Source: an uncultured Lachnospiraceae bacterium
Lineage (GTDB): Bacteria; Bacillota; Clostridia; Lachnospirales; Lachnospiraceae
Assembly (NCBI GenBank): GCA_910577015.1
Contig: CAJTKU010000015.1
Location: 1 to 59,706, forward strand
Length of the DNA stretch: 59,706 nucleotides
Direction of reading: 5' to 3'
Of this stretch, positions 49,672-58,090 are shown piece by piece; positions within the stretch are counted from its first letter, which is position 1; every line of letters begins with the position of its first letter. Made by a program: the position numbers and the translations under genes. Under the pieces are notes generated by a model. That model did no database searches. It saw only the letters and a program-made list of their open reading frames with translations, and was not told where the DNA came from.

Positions 49672-49796
49672 ATTGGTTGGAATTGAAAATTATCCATGTC
49701 ATATCAGAGCGATAAATCGGCATTTGCAGATGAATTTATAGAACTTTCCCTATTTTTCAAGGCTTTTAGAGCCTCATACAGTGAATTGCTATGTAT

Positions 49797-49837
49797 TTTC
49801 CCTTGTTTTTGCCCTTATGGGCAGTTTACAAGGGAAA
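49797..49837. repeat. Left-end inverted repeat with ACAAGGGAAA
   Basis: TTTCCCTTGT (49797-49806) and ACAAGGGAAA (49828-49837) are perfect inverted repeats around a GCCC/GGGC core. They lie just beyond the integrase stop. They may be a terminator for int or a set of integrase arm-binding sites; the same 10-mer occurs at the far end of the window. Confidence 0.55.
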
Positions 49838-49853
49838 GTTTTTCTGAATGTAT

Positions 49854-51152
49854 CTAATCGTTGCCTGCCACCTTATCCAACAGCCTTGCGGAAGTCCGCT
49901 TTGCCTCCCTTGTGGCATGGGCATACACATTCATGGTGGTACTCACGTCAGAGTGTCCCAAGAGTTCCTGCACGTCCTTCGGCGCTGCACCGTTTGACAG
50001 CAGGTTGCTTGTATAAGTATGGCGGAGCTGGTGGAAGTGAAAGCCCTCAAATCCGTCCAGTTTCTTTGCCAGTGTCCGGCAGACGATACTCAATGTACTT
50101 GGCGTTTCAAGGCAGCCGTCAGGTCTTAAACATACAAATGAGATTTCGTTGTAATCCGCCGGAATGTCCTGCGTGTTCTCCAAGCTGTAATACTCATAGT
50201 AAACCCTGTTTTTGTCCTGCACTTCCTTGTAGTAATTGCGGTGGTACAGTTCCCCGTACTGCATCTGATTTCTAAGCTGCTCTTTCCTTGCCTTTTTCAG
50301 TATGGCGGTAAGCGTGTACCCAAAATCAACCGTCCGCACTTTCTTACGTTTAGTCGGTCCGATAATCGTTTTGTGCTTTGCGCCGTCATAGCGGACACTC
50401 CGCTTTACCGTTAAATACTGTTCCTCAAGGTTGATGTCCTGCCAGGTCAGCCCACATACCTCGCCGATCCTAAGACCTGCATAGTAGGCTATCTGTATCG
50501 GCAGAACCGCAGAGATATTTTTCTTTTCAAGATAAGCGATAAGTTTTTCATAGTCATCATGGGAAATCGGCTGTGTGCCCGATTGTCCCATATCTTCCTC
50601 TGAAAACAAATCCACTTCCTCTGCCTTTCGTTTCAGCTTGATGTACTGCATTGGATTGAACGTAATCAGTTGCTCTGGGAATACCGCAAAACGGAACGAC
50701 TGCTGTAAAACTGCTGAGAATGAATGGATATAGTCTTTGCTCAATCCTTTTTTCACTTTCCCGTCGGGATATGTTCCTCCGAAAGTAAGCAGGTCAAGGA
50801 ATGTCTGCAAATGCTCCGCTGTTACGGTTTTTAATCTGCGGTCAGCAACAGGATGTTTCTTAATGCAACGTATCGCACCGAGATAATTTTCCACCGTACC
50901 GTTGCTAAGAGTGCCGACCTTTAATTCTTTCTCCGCCCAAATATCGAGCAGTTCCCCAAGCGTGATGTTGTCAGCTTTTGCAATGAATTTCTTTTCTTCG
51001 TAATCCTCCATTGCCTGCCGTAACAGCTTTTCCGTCTCGCTCTTGCTTTCCGTACCCGTAAACTCTTTCTGTACCAAGTTGCCGCTTGCGTCCTCCACAT
51101 AGAAGCGGTAGTACCATTTCTTTCCTTTTTTTCTTACAGAACCTTTTGCCAT
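49854..51152 (-). CDS. Tyrosine site-specific integrase, Tn916 type
   Basis: The protein has 432 residues. An N-terminal arm-binding AP2-like domain (about 1-60, KGKKWYYRFYVED) is followed by a core-binding SAM-like domain and a catalytic domain. Catalytic Arg is R228 (YYAGLRIGE), HxxR is HQLR at 374-377, His400 is in GHSD, and the nucleophile is Tyr410 (NVYAH). All active-site residues are present. GGAGAACGG precedes the ATG. It lies at the left end of the element, reading outward. Confidence 0.95.
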   Translation of the reverse strand: MAKGSVRKKGKKWYYRFYVEDASGNLVQKEFTGTESKSETEKLLRQAMEDYEEKKFIAKADNITLGELLDIWAEKELKVGTLSNGTVENYLGAIRCIKKHPVADRRLKTVTAEHLQTFLDLLTFGGTYPDGKVKKGLSKDYIHSFSAVLQQSFRFAVFPEQLITFNPMQYIKLKRKAEEVDLFSEEDMGQSGTQPISHDDYEKLIAYLEKKNISAVLPIQIAYYAGLRIGEVCGLTWQDINLEEQYLTVKRSVRYDGAKHKTIIGPTKRKKVRTVDFGYTLTAILKKARKEQLRNQMQYGELYHRNYYKEVQDKNRVYYEYYSLENTQDIPADYNEISFVCLRPDGCLETPSTLSIVCRTLAKKLDGFEGFHFHQLRHTYTSNLLSNGAAPKDVQELLGHSDVSTTMNVYAHATREAKRTSARLLDKVAGND

Positions 51153-51236
51153 AATCCGTTCTCCTTTCGATAACGGGCAATCGGAACTGATGAAATGCTT
51201 TCTGCGTGTAAGTATATCATGACTCCGATTGCTTTA

Positions 51237-51866
51237 CTATACCGATTCGGATTCTTCCTCTGATACCATAGAAAGAAGATTTGCAAGCCTTGTAGTGGCT
51301 GTTTCGGGATTTTTGGAATAGAGCCTCACAATATCGCCCATATCATTAAACATGTTTACAGTGTGGGTGATTTCCCGAAGGAACATGATCTCGTTATATT
51401 CCTTATTTGATTCAAACCCCATTGTCTGGGCAAGTGTGGCATTTTCCGCATTGTCCTTAAAATTCTTACAGGCAAACTGGAAAGAATCCACGAACAATTC
51501 ATACTCCCTTAACATCAGCAGCAGTAAATCCTTTGTAAAGTCTGACTCCGCCTGTTCCATATTAAACGGTAGCTTTGCGAGAATGGAGGACATCACATCA
51601 CGAATGAATAATTCCCTTTTATCCGTAATGTCTGTTTCGTATTCCTCCGTTTCCCCTTTCAGCCACTCCACAGACACATGGAGGGCTTCCGACAGACCTT
51701 CCAAGACCAGCTTCTTTGTATTGTCGATTGTTCCCGCCTCATAGCGCACGATTGTGGAAGTGGCTACCCCCATCTTCTCTGCGACATAAGGCTGGTTCAA
51801 TCCCAACTCCACCCTCCGCTGCTTTGCCCTGCTACCGATCAGCCTGCGCAATTCTTTATCTTTCAT
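51237..51866 (-). CDS. XRE-family repressor of the mobile element
   Basis: The protein has 209 residues. The HTH_3 domain lies at the N-terminus (about 10-65: RRVELGLNQPYVAEKMGVAT, STIVRYEAG), and a long helical C-terminal part follows. It is divergent from the excisionase-like gene, with candidate operators in between (51922 and 52008). The pattern is that of a lysogeny-like repressor. The C-terminal domain is not recognised. Confidence 0.85.
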   Translation of the reverse strand: MKDKELRRLIGSRAKQRRVELGLNQPYVAEKMGVATSTIVRYEAGTIDNTKKLVLEGLSEALHVSVEWLKGETEEYETDITDKRELFIRDVMSSILAKLPFNMEQAESDFTKDLLLLMLREYELFVDSFQFACKNFKDNAENATLAQTMGFESNKEYNEIMFLREITHTVNMFNDMGDIVRLYSKNPETATTRLANLLSMVSEEESESV

Positions 51867-51921
51867 GTTGATACGCCTCCTTTGTCGGTATGTTTATACC
51901 ATACCACACAAAAAACAATAA

Positions 51922-51932
51922 TGCAATATGCA
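51922..51932. promoter_or_regulatory. Operator candidate 1 in the XRE/xis divergent region
   Basis: TGCA-ATA-TGCA is a perfect palindrome between the repressor gene and the excisionase promoter. It shares the TGCAAT element with the second site at 52008. Confidence 0.45.
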
Positions 51933-51964
51933 ACTTAAAAATAATTTTTATATTATCATAATGC

Positions 51965-51993
51965 TTGACAAGGGAATATAAAAGAAGTATAGT
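51965..51993 (+). promoter_or_regulatory. Promoter of the excisionase-like gene
   Basis: A perfect TTGACA (51965-51970), 17 nt, and TATAGT (51988-51993) lie 48 nt before the start at 52042. Confidence 0.8.
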
Positions 51994-52007
51994 ATCAGTA
52001 CACGCAA

Positions 52008-52024
52008 AATTGCGTAATGCAATT
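52008..52024. promoter_or_regulatory. Operator candidate 2 downstream of the xis promoter
   Basis: AATTGC-GTAAT-GCAATT is a perfect 6-bp inverted repeat between the transcription start region and the ribosome site. A repressor bound here would block the excisionase transcript. Confidence 0.5.
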
Positions 52025-52041
52025 CAAAAGGAGGTAAGTTG

Positions 52042-52272
52042 ATGACAGAAACGAAGATTGCAATGACAATCAAGGAAGTGTCCGAGTATACGGGAATCGG
52101 CAGGAACACCATGAGAAACCTTGTGGAATGGGGAAAGCTGCCGGTCTTAAAAATCGGGCGAAAGGTACTTATCAAAAGCGATATTTTGGAAAAGTTCATG
52201 GAAGTGAACGAGGGAAAGAACCTGCGGGATAAGGGCGATGTAAAAGCGGTAACACGAAAATCAGCAGTATAA
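52042..52272 (+). CDS. Excisionase-like DNA-binding protein
   Basis: The protein has 76 residues. It is a MerR/excisionase-type winged helix (MTIKEVSEYTGIGRNTMRNL, VEWGKLPVLKIGRKVLI), as in Tn916 Xis-type proteins. ATG 52042 follows AAAGGAGGTAAG. It is expressed from a strong promoter opposite the repressor, and probably directs excision with the integrase. Confidence 0.85.
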   Translation: MTETKIAMTIKEVSEYTGIGRNTMRNLVEWGKLPVLKIGRKVLIKSDILEKFMEVNEGKNLRDKGDVKAVTRKSAV

Positions 52273-52467
52273 AAGGCGGCTTCTTACGAAACCGCCTCAG
52301 GTATGTATCAGACTGAAGCCATGATATACCTACACGCAAATAGATTATATCATGTGCTTTCTTCTGGTACAAGCGGAAATTTGCGGGAATGGGCAGAAAG
52401 TGGGTTGAAAAAATAAGTCCATATGGCAAAAGCTGACTTAAAAAATCGATTGATTTCTGTATTTTCG

Positions 52468-52894
52468 GTTGAAAAAGTCAACTGATGTTTTGGCGACGCT
52501 TTCAATGTAGCATAAAGTGACTGTAAAAGTTCAACTGATTTTCTCCATTTTCAGTTGAAAGAAATTTCAGGTAGTACTTTTTACTATCATGTGCGGCAGC
52601 ACTTTTTGATGGCATGATGGCAGTTTTTATCGTCATAAGTGCCATCACTTTTTGCTATCATAGCGGCATCATTTTAGGCGAAGTGATAGCGTTTTTTGCC
52701 ATCACAAATGGCAAAGTGCATCATTTTTCACTATCATGGCGGCAGTTTTGTAGGTATAATTCGAGTGCCTATAGGGGAGTTCCTTTCTCTTAAAGCCCTC
52801 GGCGTTTGAGAGCGAAATACACCCATTGCACAAACTTCGTTTATGCAATGGGGATTTCGCCCCTGCGGGGAGCAAATTCACGCAAACGTGAATT
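52468..52894. other. oriT-like cis region with hairpins and repeats
   Basis: The 762-nt gap 52273-53034 has no supported gene. Visible are GTTGA/TCAAC (52468-52482), TTCAACTGA/TCAGTTGAA (52530-52559), three copies of CTATCAT followed by GCGGCA (52584, 52655, 52731), a nearly perfect stem CCCATTGCA/TGCAATGGG (52822-52852), CCCC/GGGG (52860-52870), and a perfect AATTCACG/CGTGAATT with a CAAA loop (52875-52894). Its position just before the relaxase gene suggests the origin of transfer and accessory binding sites. Confidence 0.6.
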
Positions 52895-53034
52895 ACAAAT
52901 GCTGACGCATTGGAATTAACCGACTATGCCGCCCACTCACAATCTGTCCCGCCATACCTCCGCTTGCTCCAATCTGATACTGCCATTTGCAGGAGGGAGG
53001 ACAAAGCACAATACAGAGACATTCATTTATCCGC

Positions 53035-54633
53035 ATGAGCAAGCTGCCCGATGTCAGAGGCAGGATCACTTATATATCCAGCCATGCAAAACAGGAAAAC
53101 CTGTATGCGGTCTATGAAACGACAGACCGCTGCTATTGGACGGAGCTTGCGAAATGCAATCGACAGGAATTTGAAAAAAGCGGTACGGAGGGGAAGTGCA
53201 TTGAGGCGAGGGAATTTATCATTGCCCTGCCCGAATCATTCCCAAACCTCTATGAGCCAGACAAGCTGTTACAGCTTTTTACAGACCGTTTCAAAGAAAA
53301 GTATGGTGTGGAGTGCGTATCGGCGTTGCACCATAACAAACGAAAGACAAATTACCATATCCATCTTATTTTTTCGGAACGGGAACTGTTGCCCGAACCC
53401 ATAGAAAAAACTGCCACACGCAATATGTTCTATAACGAACAGGGAAAACACGTCCGCACCAAAAAAGAGATATTTGACGAAAACGGAAATGTCCGCAAAG
53501 GCTGTAAAATCGTGAAGAAAGGCGAAGTATATGAGCGCAATCTCTTTACTGCCAAGGACAAGCTGTTCAAGCAGGAGAATTTTGTTGACGAGGTAAAGCA
53601 TTTCTATACTGACCTTATCAACCTTCTTGTAAAAGATGACAAAGAAAAACTCCATGTGTTCGACAACAGCAGATTGTATCTTGCTACCAAGAAGATAGGG
53701 AAAAATAACCCGAAAGCGGAACAGATACAGACCGATAATGAAATGCGTATGCGCTGGAATTGTGAGGTAGACAGGGCAATTGTCAGCGGTGTTTCTGAAA
53801 CGGAGATACAACAGATAAAGAAAAAATATATCACAGACCGCATCAGAGAATCCGTTGATATATTCGGCAGTCAGCCGGAACGTCTGGGAAGTATTATTAT
53901 GACTGCTGTTACGGTACTGGCGCTGCTGATTTCTAAAGTATTGGATAAGGCAAGGGAACTGTCGGCAAAGTTTTTTGAGAAAGAAACGGTACAGTCGGTT
54001 GCAGAACCAAGCGATGTAAGAACGGTACAAATAATCCCGCAAACGGATAATGTGTCAAAGCAGGGGCATAATCTCCTTAAAGGATTGACTGCTGATCCGT
54101 CAGCACAAAAACGAGAGTTACAGTCACGAACACAGGTAACAGAACAAGAAACACCGCAGATACCGCCAAAGCCTGTCATGTCCGCAGAAGCCGCCGCATA
54201 TCCAAAGCTGCTAAAGATTTATAAGGAGTTAAACCGTCAAAACGGGATTATCTTTGACGCAGAGAGGGAGCACAATGAGTTGGAGATTGAGCGTGACATC
54301 CTGAAAGGTTTTGCAAAACTGACCAAGAAAGGGGAACTGCAAAGCAGGATTGACCGCAAGAACGAGGAAATAGATATTCTGAAAGTCGGTTTATCGGGGA
54401 TAGTCAAACGGTATGGATTCCAAACGGTGTATGATTTCTACAAAGCCTTTGCCGCCGCTAAAACAGCTAATTCTGAATATCGGGACAAAGCCGAAAAGTG
54501 GGAAGAACGATATGGCGTAAAAGCACAAAGGCGGAAAGAAATCGTACACAGACGATTACAGAATTATCAAAGAGAGAAGACTGATAAACAAATGAATCGT
54601 ATTTCAAGAAGCAAGGATAGAGGGGCGAGATAA
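53035..54633 (+). CDS. MobA/MobL-type relaxase
   Basis: The protein has 532 residues. The relaxase core holds the HUH-type histidines in HHNKRKTNYHIHLIF (99-113). A single membrane helix near 286-302 (IIMTAVTVLALLISKVL) is followed by a coiled-coil tail of about 390-530 with Lys/Glu-rich repeats. Relaxases nick oriT and lead the strand into a recipient. ATG 53035 gives a family-like start, SKLPDVRGRITYIS. GGAGGGAGG at 52992 is too far upstream, so a start near 53011 or TTG 52987 remains possible. Confidence 0.85.
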   Translation: MSKLPDVRGRITYISSHAKQENLYAVYETTDRCYWTELAKCNRQEFEKSGTEGKCIEAREFIIALPESFPNLYEPDKLLQLFTDRFKEKYGVECVSALHHNKRKTNYHIHLIFSERELLPEPIEKTATRNMFYNEQGKHVRTKKEIFDENGNVRKGCKIVKKGEVYERNLFTAKDKLFKQENFVDEVKHFYTDLINLLVKDDKEKLHVFDNSRLYLATKKIGKNNPKAEQIQTDNEMRMRWNCEVDRAIVSGVSETEIQQIKKKYITDRIRESVDIFGSQPERLGSIIMTAVTVLALLISKVLDKARELSAKFFEKETVQSVAEPSDVRTVQIIPQTDNVSKQGHNLLKGLTADPSAQKRELQSRTQVTEQETPQIPPKPVMSAEAAAYPKLLKIYKELNRQNGIIFDAEREHNELEIERDILKGFAKLTKKGELQSRIDRKNEEIDILKVGLSGIVKRYGFQTVYDFYKAFAAAKTANSEYRDKAEKWEERYGVKAQRRKEIVHRRLQNYQREKTDKQMNRISRSKDRGAR

Positions 54634-54707
54634 GCTCCTCTACAAATTATTGCGTATAAACAGAAATTTCTCTTATTGCCCGTTTGACTTGGAAAATTTT
54701 CGTAGAA

Positions 54708-54736
54708 TTGACATGATATATGTGGTAGAATAGTAA
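54708..54736 (+). promoter_or_regulatory. Promoter candidate of the cargo genes
   Basis: A perfect TTGACA (54708-54713) lies 17 nt before TAGTAA (54731-54736), a poor -10. The gap 54634-54767 otherwise has no gene. Confidence 0.4.
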
Positions 54737-54767
54737 ATAATCTTTGCAGATTTGAGGAGGTTATGTC

Positions 54768-55217
54768 ATGGAGAGAAGCGAACAGTCAAATTCTTTCGAA
54801 CAACAAATGGCAGAACAGATAATATTTGAAAAAGTCCAAAATTGGCTAAACAAAAACTTAAAAGAAAATGCAAAAATCCTTGTGGGAAAAACGTATATGC
54901 AGCCGGACTTTTATTCCAAGGAAGATGGCATTATTGGAGAAATTTTTGCACATATTGGAAAGTCGAAAAAAGGGCAGGATAACAAAATTGCAAATGATAT
55001 TCTTAAAATGCTTCTTCTTGAAAAATTAGAGAAAAGAACGTACAGAAAAATAATTGTTGTGTGTGACGAACAGGAAATGAAAAAAATTACAGGAACATCT
55101 GTCCTTGCCGAATGCATCAGACAATTTGATATAGAGGTAAAGATGATTAATATTGAAACAGATTTGCGAACTATGCTGATAGCTGCGCAAAAAAGACAAA
55201 GAATGATAAATGCGTAA
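54768..55217 (+). CDS. Small putative nuclease of the cargo system
   Basis: The protein has 149 residues. A pattern like PD-(D/E)XK is visible: Pro46-Asp47 (MQPDFYS), Glu58 (GIIGEIFAHIG), and lysines 65-68 downstream. The usual K after E-x is replaced by Phe, so catalysis is uncertain. The later strand KIIVVCDEQEM fits a Rossmann-like core. GAGGAGG lies 7 nt upstream. It precedes the helicase gene by 50 nt and is probably cotranscribed. I cannot name a family; the nuclease reading is tentative. Confidence 0.55.
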   Translation: MERSEQSNSFEQQMAEQIIFEKVQNWLNKNLKENAKILVGKTYMQPDFYSKEDGIIGEIFAHIGKSKKGQDNKIANDILKMLLLEKLEKRTYRKIIVVCDEQEMKKITGTSVLAECIRQFDIEVKMINIETDLRTMLIAAQKRQRMINA

Positions 55218-55267
55218 TATACTATATCTGCAAGACAGTTCTTAGTAAAAATTGGAGGTAACAGATA

Positions 55268-57532
55268 ATGGGAAAAGATTATATAGAAGTGAACTCATTT
55301 GGAAAAGTATTTCCCAAAAAGGGAGCGAATGCTAGAACACCGTATGAACACCAAAAGAATGCAATGGAGAATCTTGATATTATTAATAAAAGCAATCAGT
55401 ATAGCACTATGATTGTCCTGCCAACTGGTGGCGGCAAGACTTATACTGCTTCTATGTGGCTTCTGAAAAATGCATTGAATCTTAAGAAAAAAATTCTATG
55501 GATTGCGCACCGCCAAATGCTTCTTGACCAAGCGGCAGAATCTTTCCAGAAGTTTGCATATTCAGAAGTGATACCTCATATCCCTTTTTTCCAATATCGG
55601 ATTGTATCTGGTTCATCCTGCCATGACAGGCCAATAGATATCAAGGCTACAGATAATTTATTGATTGTCAGCAAAGACAGCATAGGAAGAAATCTAAACA
55701 GCCTTGATTCGTGGCTGGCTGGTGAAAAGGAAATTTTTCTGATTATAGATGAGGCGCATCATTCAACGGCCAAGACATACCGCAGGGTAATTGAATATGT
55801 TCAGTCAAGAGTCCCAAATGTAAAATTAATTGGACTGACTGCTACGCCCTTTCGTACTACTAATGATGAGCAGGGACTTCTTTCAAAAATTTATGAAGAT
55901 GGCTTGCAGGACGGAAAAGTTGTTCATGGGAATATTGGCATAACATACCAAATTGGATTAAAAGAGTTGATTAACCGCCACATTTTGTCAAAACCAATTT
56001 TTGAAAGTTACTATACAGATGAAATGTACGGGGAAGCTTTGGGATTAGATGGCTGGGAAAGCATTCAGCGTCTGGATGTGCTGCCCGAGGACGTGGCAGG
56101 ACAGATGGCAGACAGTGCGGCACGGAACAAACTGATTGTAAGTACATACCAGTCAAAACAAAAAGAATATGGGCAAACAATCGTATTTGCAATCAATGTG
56201 ATACACGCAATTCATCTAAGTGCGTTATTTAACAAGGCGGGTATCAGGTCAGAGTTTATTGTATCAGATGTAAGGGATTCTGTTACAGGAGTCCGAACCA
56301 GCAGGGAAGATAATGAAAGAAAGTTAGAGGAATATAGATTAGGGAAAATACAGGTACTTGTAAATGTGAATATTTTGACAGAGGGTGTAGACATACCGCA
56401 GACCAAAACTGTATTTTTGGCAAGGCCAACCGTTTCTACGATACTTATGACGCAGATGATAGGACGTGCGCTTCGGGGGGAAGCAGCAGGAGGAACAACT
56501 GCTGCATATATTGTTTCATTTGTGGATAACTGGAATGAACATATTGCATGGGTAAATCCAGACAGTTTGTTTGGTGGTAATAATGAATTTACAGATAACC
56601 CTATAGAGCATATAAAGCATGAATTACGAATGATTGCCATTTCCAAAATTGAGGAGTTTGCCTCCGTGCTTGATGATTCTGTCGATACTGCTTCATTGGA
56701 AAAATTGCCATTTGTACAGCGGATTCCTATTGGTATGTATGCGTTTGCTTATCTGGAAGAAAATGGAATAGATTATTCTTATCAGGTAATGGTATATGAT
56801 AGCACCAGAAAGGCATATGAGGATATGATGCTTGCGCTTCCAGGGTTATTTGAAAGTTTCGGCTGTATAGATGAATATCCGGCATATGAATTATTGGAGG
56901 AAATGGCGGCACATTGCAGAGATACTTTTTTCTTAGGAGAAATGATTCCTCCATATGAAGAAAAAGACATTATACGGATATTAAAATATTACGCTCAATA
57001 TGAAACACCACCACAGTTTTATTCTTTTGATGATATCGACAGAAGCAGACTGGATGTTTCTGCGATTGCGAAATATATTTGGGATGAAGATATGGGACAG
57101 AGACAGAAAACAGAGTATGTAAACTCTTTGTGGGAAAACAGCGATGATAATCTGTTAAAATTATTTTTTGGAAGAAAACTGTATTTTTGGAGACAGCTTG
57201 ATATTGAACTGACAAAATTATCCAATCCGCATATTTATGATGACGAGGAAAACGTGCAATGCGGAAGAAGAAATCTGGAGGAGTTATCCTTATTTGAAAT
57301 CGGAAAAGTGAATCCGGAATTAGAAAAAAAGCTTCGGAATGCTGCATTTGAACAGTCAAAAGATACTGACGGGAACTATACCTGTGCCTGTTGTGGGAAA
57401 AAAGGAACAGACCGGATTTTCTTTCAGGTAGACCATATTAAACCAATGAATAGAGGCGGCAAAACAATAACGGAGAATTTACAGATACTTTGCAGACAAT
57501 GTAATGGGATAAAGGGGGATAAAATTGATTGA
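55268..57532 (+). CDS. SF2 DEAH helicase fused to a C-terminal HNH nuclease
   Basis: The protein has 754 residues. Walker A is LPTGGGKT (51-58), motif II DEAH (161-164), motif III-like TATP (191-194), and motif VI QMIGRALRG near 395. Residues about 420-700 are not recognised. The last 50 residues are an HNH domain: CACC near 706, VDHIKPMNRGGKT, then CRQC. ResIII-type helicases of this kind translocate on duplex DNA in restriction and phage-defence systems. GGAGG precedes the ATG. The stop overlaps the next start by 8 nt. Confidence 0.85.
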   Translation: MGKDYIEVNSFGKVFPKKGANARTPYEHQKNAMENLDIINKSNQYSTMIVLPTGGGKTYTASMWLLKNALNLKKKILWIAHRQMLLDQAAESFQKFAYSEVIPHIPFFQYRIVSGSSCHDRPIDIKATDNLLIVSKDSIGRNLNSLDSWLAGEKEIFLIIDEAHHSTAKTYRRVIEYVQSRVPNVKLIGLTATPFRTTNDEQGLLSKIYEDGLQDGKVVHGNIGITYQIGLKELINRHILSKPIFESYYTDEMYGEALGLDGWESIQRLDVLPEDVAGQMADSAARNKLIVSTYQSKQKEYGQTIVFAINVIHAIHLSALFNKAGIRSEFIVSDVRDSVTGVRTSREDNERKLEEYRLGKIQVLVNVNILTEGVDIPQTKTVFLARPTVSTILMTQMIGRALRGEAAGGTTAAYIVSFVDNWNEHIAWVNPDSLFGGNNEFTDNPIEHIKHELRMIAISKIEEFASVLDDSVDTASLEKLPFVQRIPIGMYAFAYLEENGIDYSYQVMVYDSTRKAYEDMMLALPGLFESFGCIDEYPAYELLEEMAAHCRDTFFLGEMIPPYEEKDIIRILKYYAQYETPPQFYSFDDIDRSRLDVSAIAKYIWDEDMGQRQKTEYVNSLWENSDDNLLKLFFGRKLYFWRQLDIELTKLSNPHIYDDEENVQCGRRNLEELSLFEIGKVNPELEKKLRNAAFEQSKDTDGNYTCACCGKKGTDRIFFQVDHIKPMNRGGKTITENLQILCRQCNGIKGDKID

Positions 57533-58058
57533 ATTATATTATGATTCATTTGACCTTGCCTGCATTATTCATAGTCAGGATCTGGGCACCAGGACGGCAA
57601 GCGATATGTTGGAGAAAGTGTGGAAACAAGACAATCTTTATCTAACCCCATATTATCGCACAAATTTGCGCAGCTTATATCTTGATGTTCATTATTGGAT
57701 AGACTATTTATGTGACAAGCCACTAATAGACAGGGAATTTCCATCTATTCAGAAAGATTTTATGTCTTTTGGAAAGGAAGTTAATGAAGGAGCATTTGTT
57801 ACGGATTATTTCGATATTGATTTATTTTTTAAAATGAAGCGATTGCAAATTCTTTATTTGGACGGTCAGGATTATGTAAGAATGAAGTTGAGGACTTTGC
57901 TCAAAGCATACGGATATAAGCGCAGGACTCAGAAATTGTTAAAATATTTTCATGAATGCCTGATGTTTTATCATATGCAGACATATCTTCGTGGAAAAGA
58001 AGAATGTGATATTGGGGAGATCGGACTTGATGAAATGATAATTATTCGGATAATCTAA
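57525..58058 (+). CDS. 177-residue protein of the cargo system, unknown
   Basis: The start is a TTG with GGGGG 6 nt upstream, overlapping the helicase stop by 8 nt, so translation is coupled. The protein is rich in Tyr, Leu and acidic residues, without a membrane helix or known motif; predicted segments such as DVHYWIDYLCDKPL and MKLRTLLKAYGYKRRTQKLL look helical. It may be an accessory or inhibitor subunit of the helicase. I do not recognise the family. Confidence 0.6.
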   Translation: MIELYYDSFDLACIIHSQDLGTRTASDMLEKVWKQDNLYLTPYYRTNLRSLYLDVHYWIDYLCDKPLIDREFPSIQKDFMSFGKEVNEGAFVTDYFDIDLFFKMKRLQILYLDGQDYVRMKLRTLLKAYGYKRRTQKLLKYFHECLMFYHMQTYLRGKEECDIGEIGLDEMIIIRII

Positions 58059-58090
58059 ATCCGTAAAAAATCATCATTGGAGGCAAAATT

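Noticed and set aside
52584..52737. CRISPR array
   Set aside because: CTATCAT repeats are only about 15 nt and their spacing is irregular (71 and 76 nt); there are no cas genes.
53269..54042. 257-codon open frame opposite the relaxase
   Set aside because: Antisense to conserved relaxase motifs, without a ribosome site.
54768..57532. Hachiman system (HamA-HamB)
   Set aside because: The small upstream protein is shorter than HamA (DUF1837), and the helicase carries a C-terminal HNH domain that HamB is not known for.
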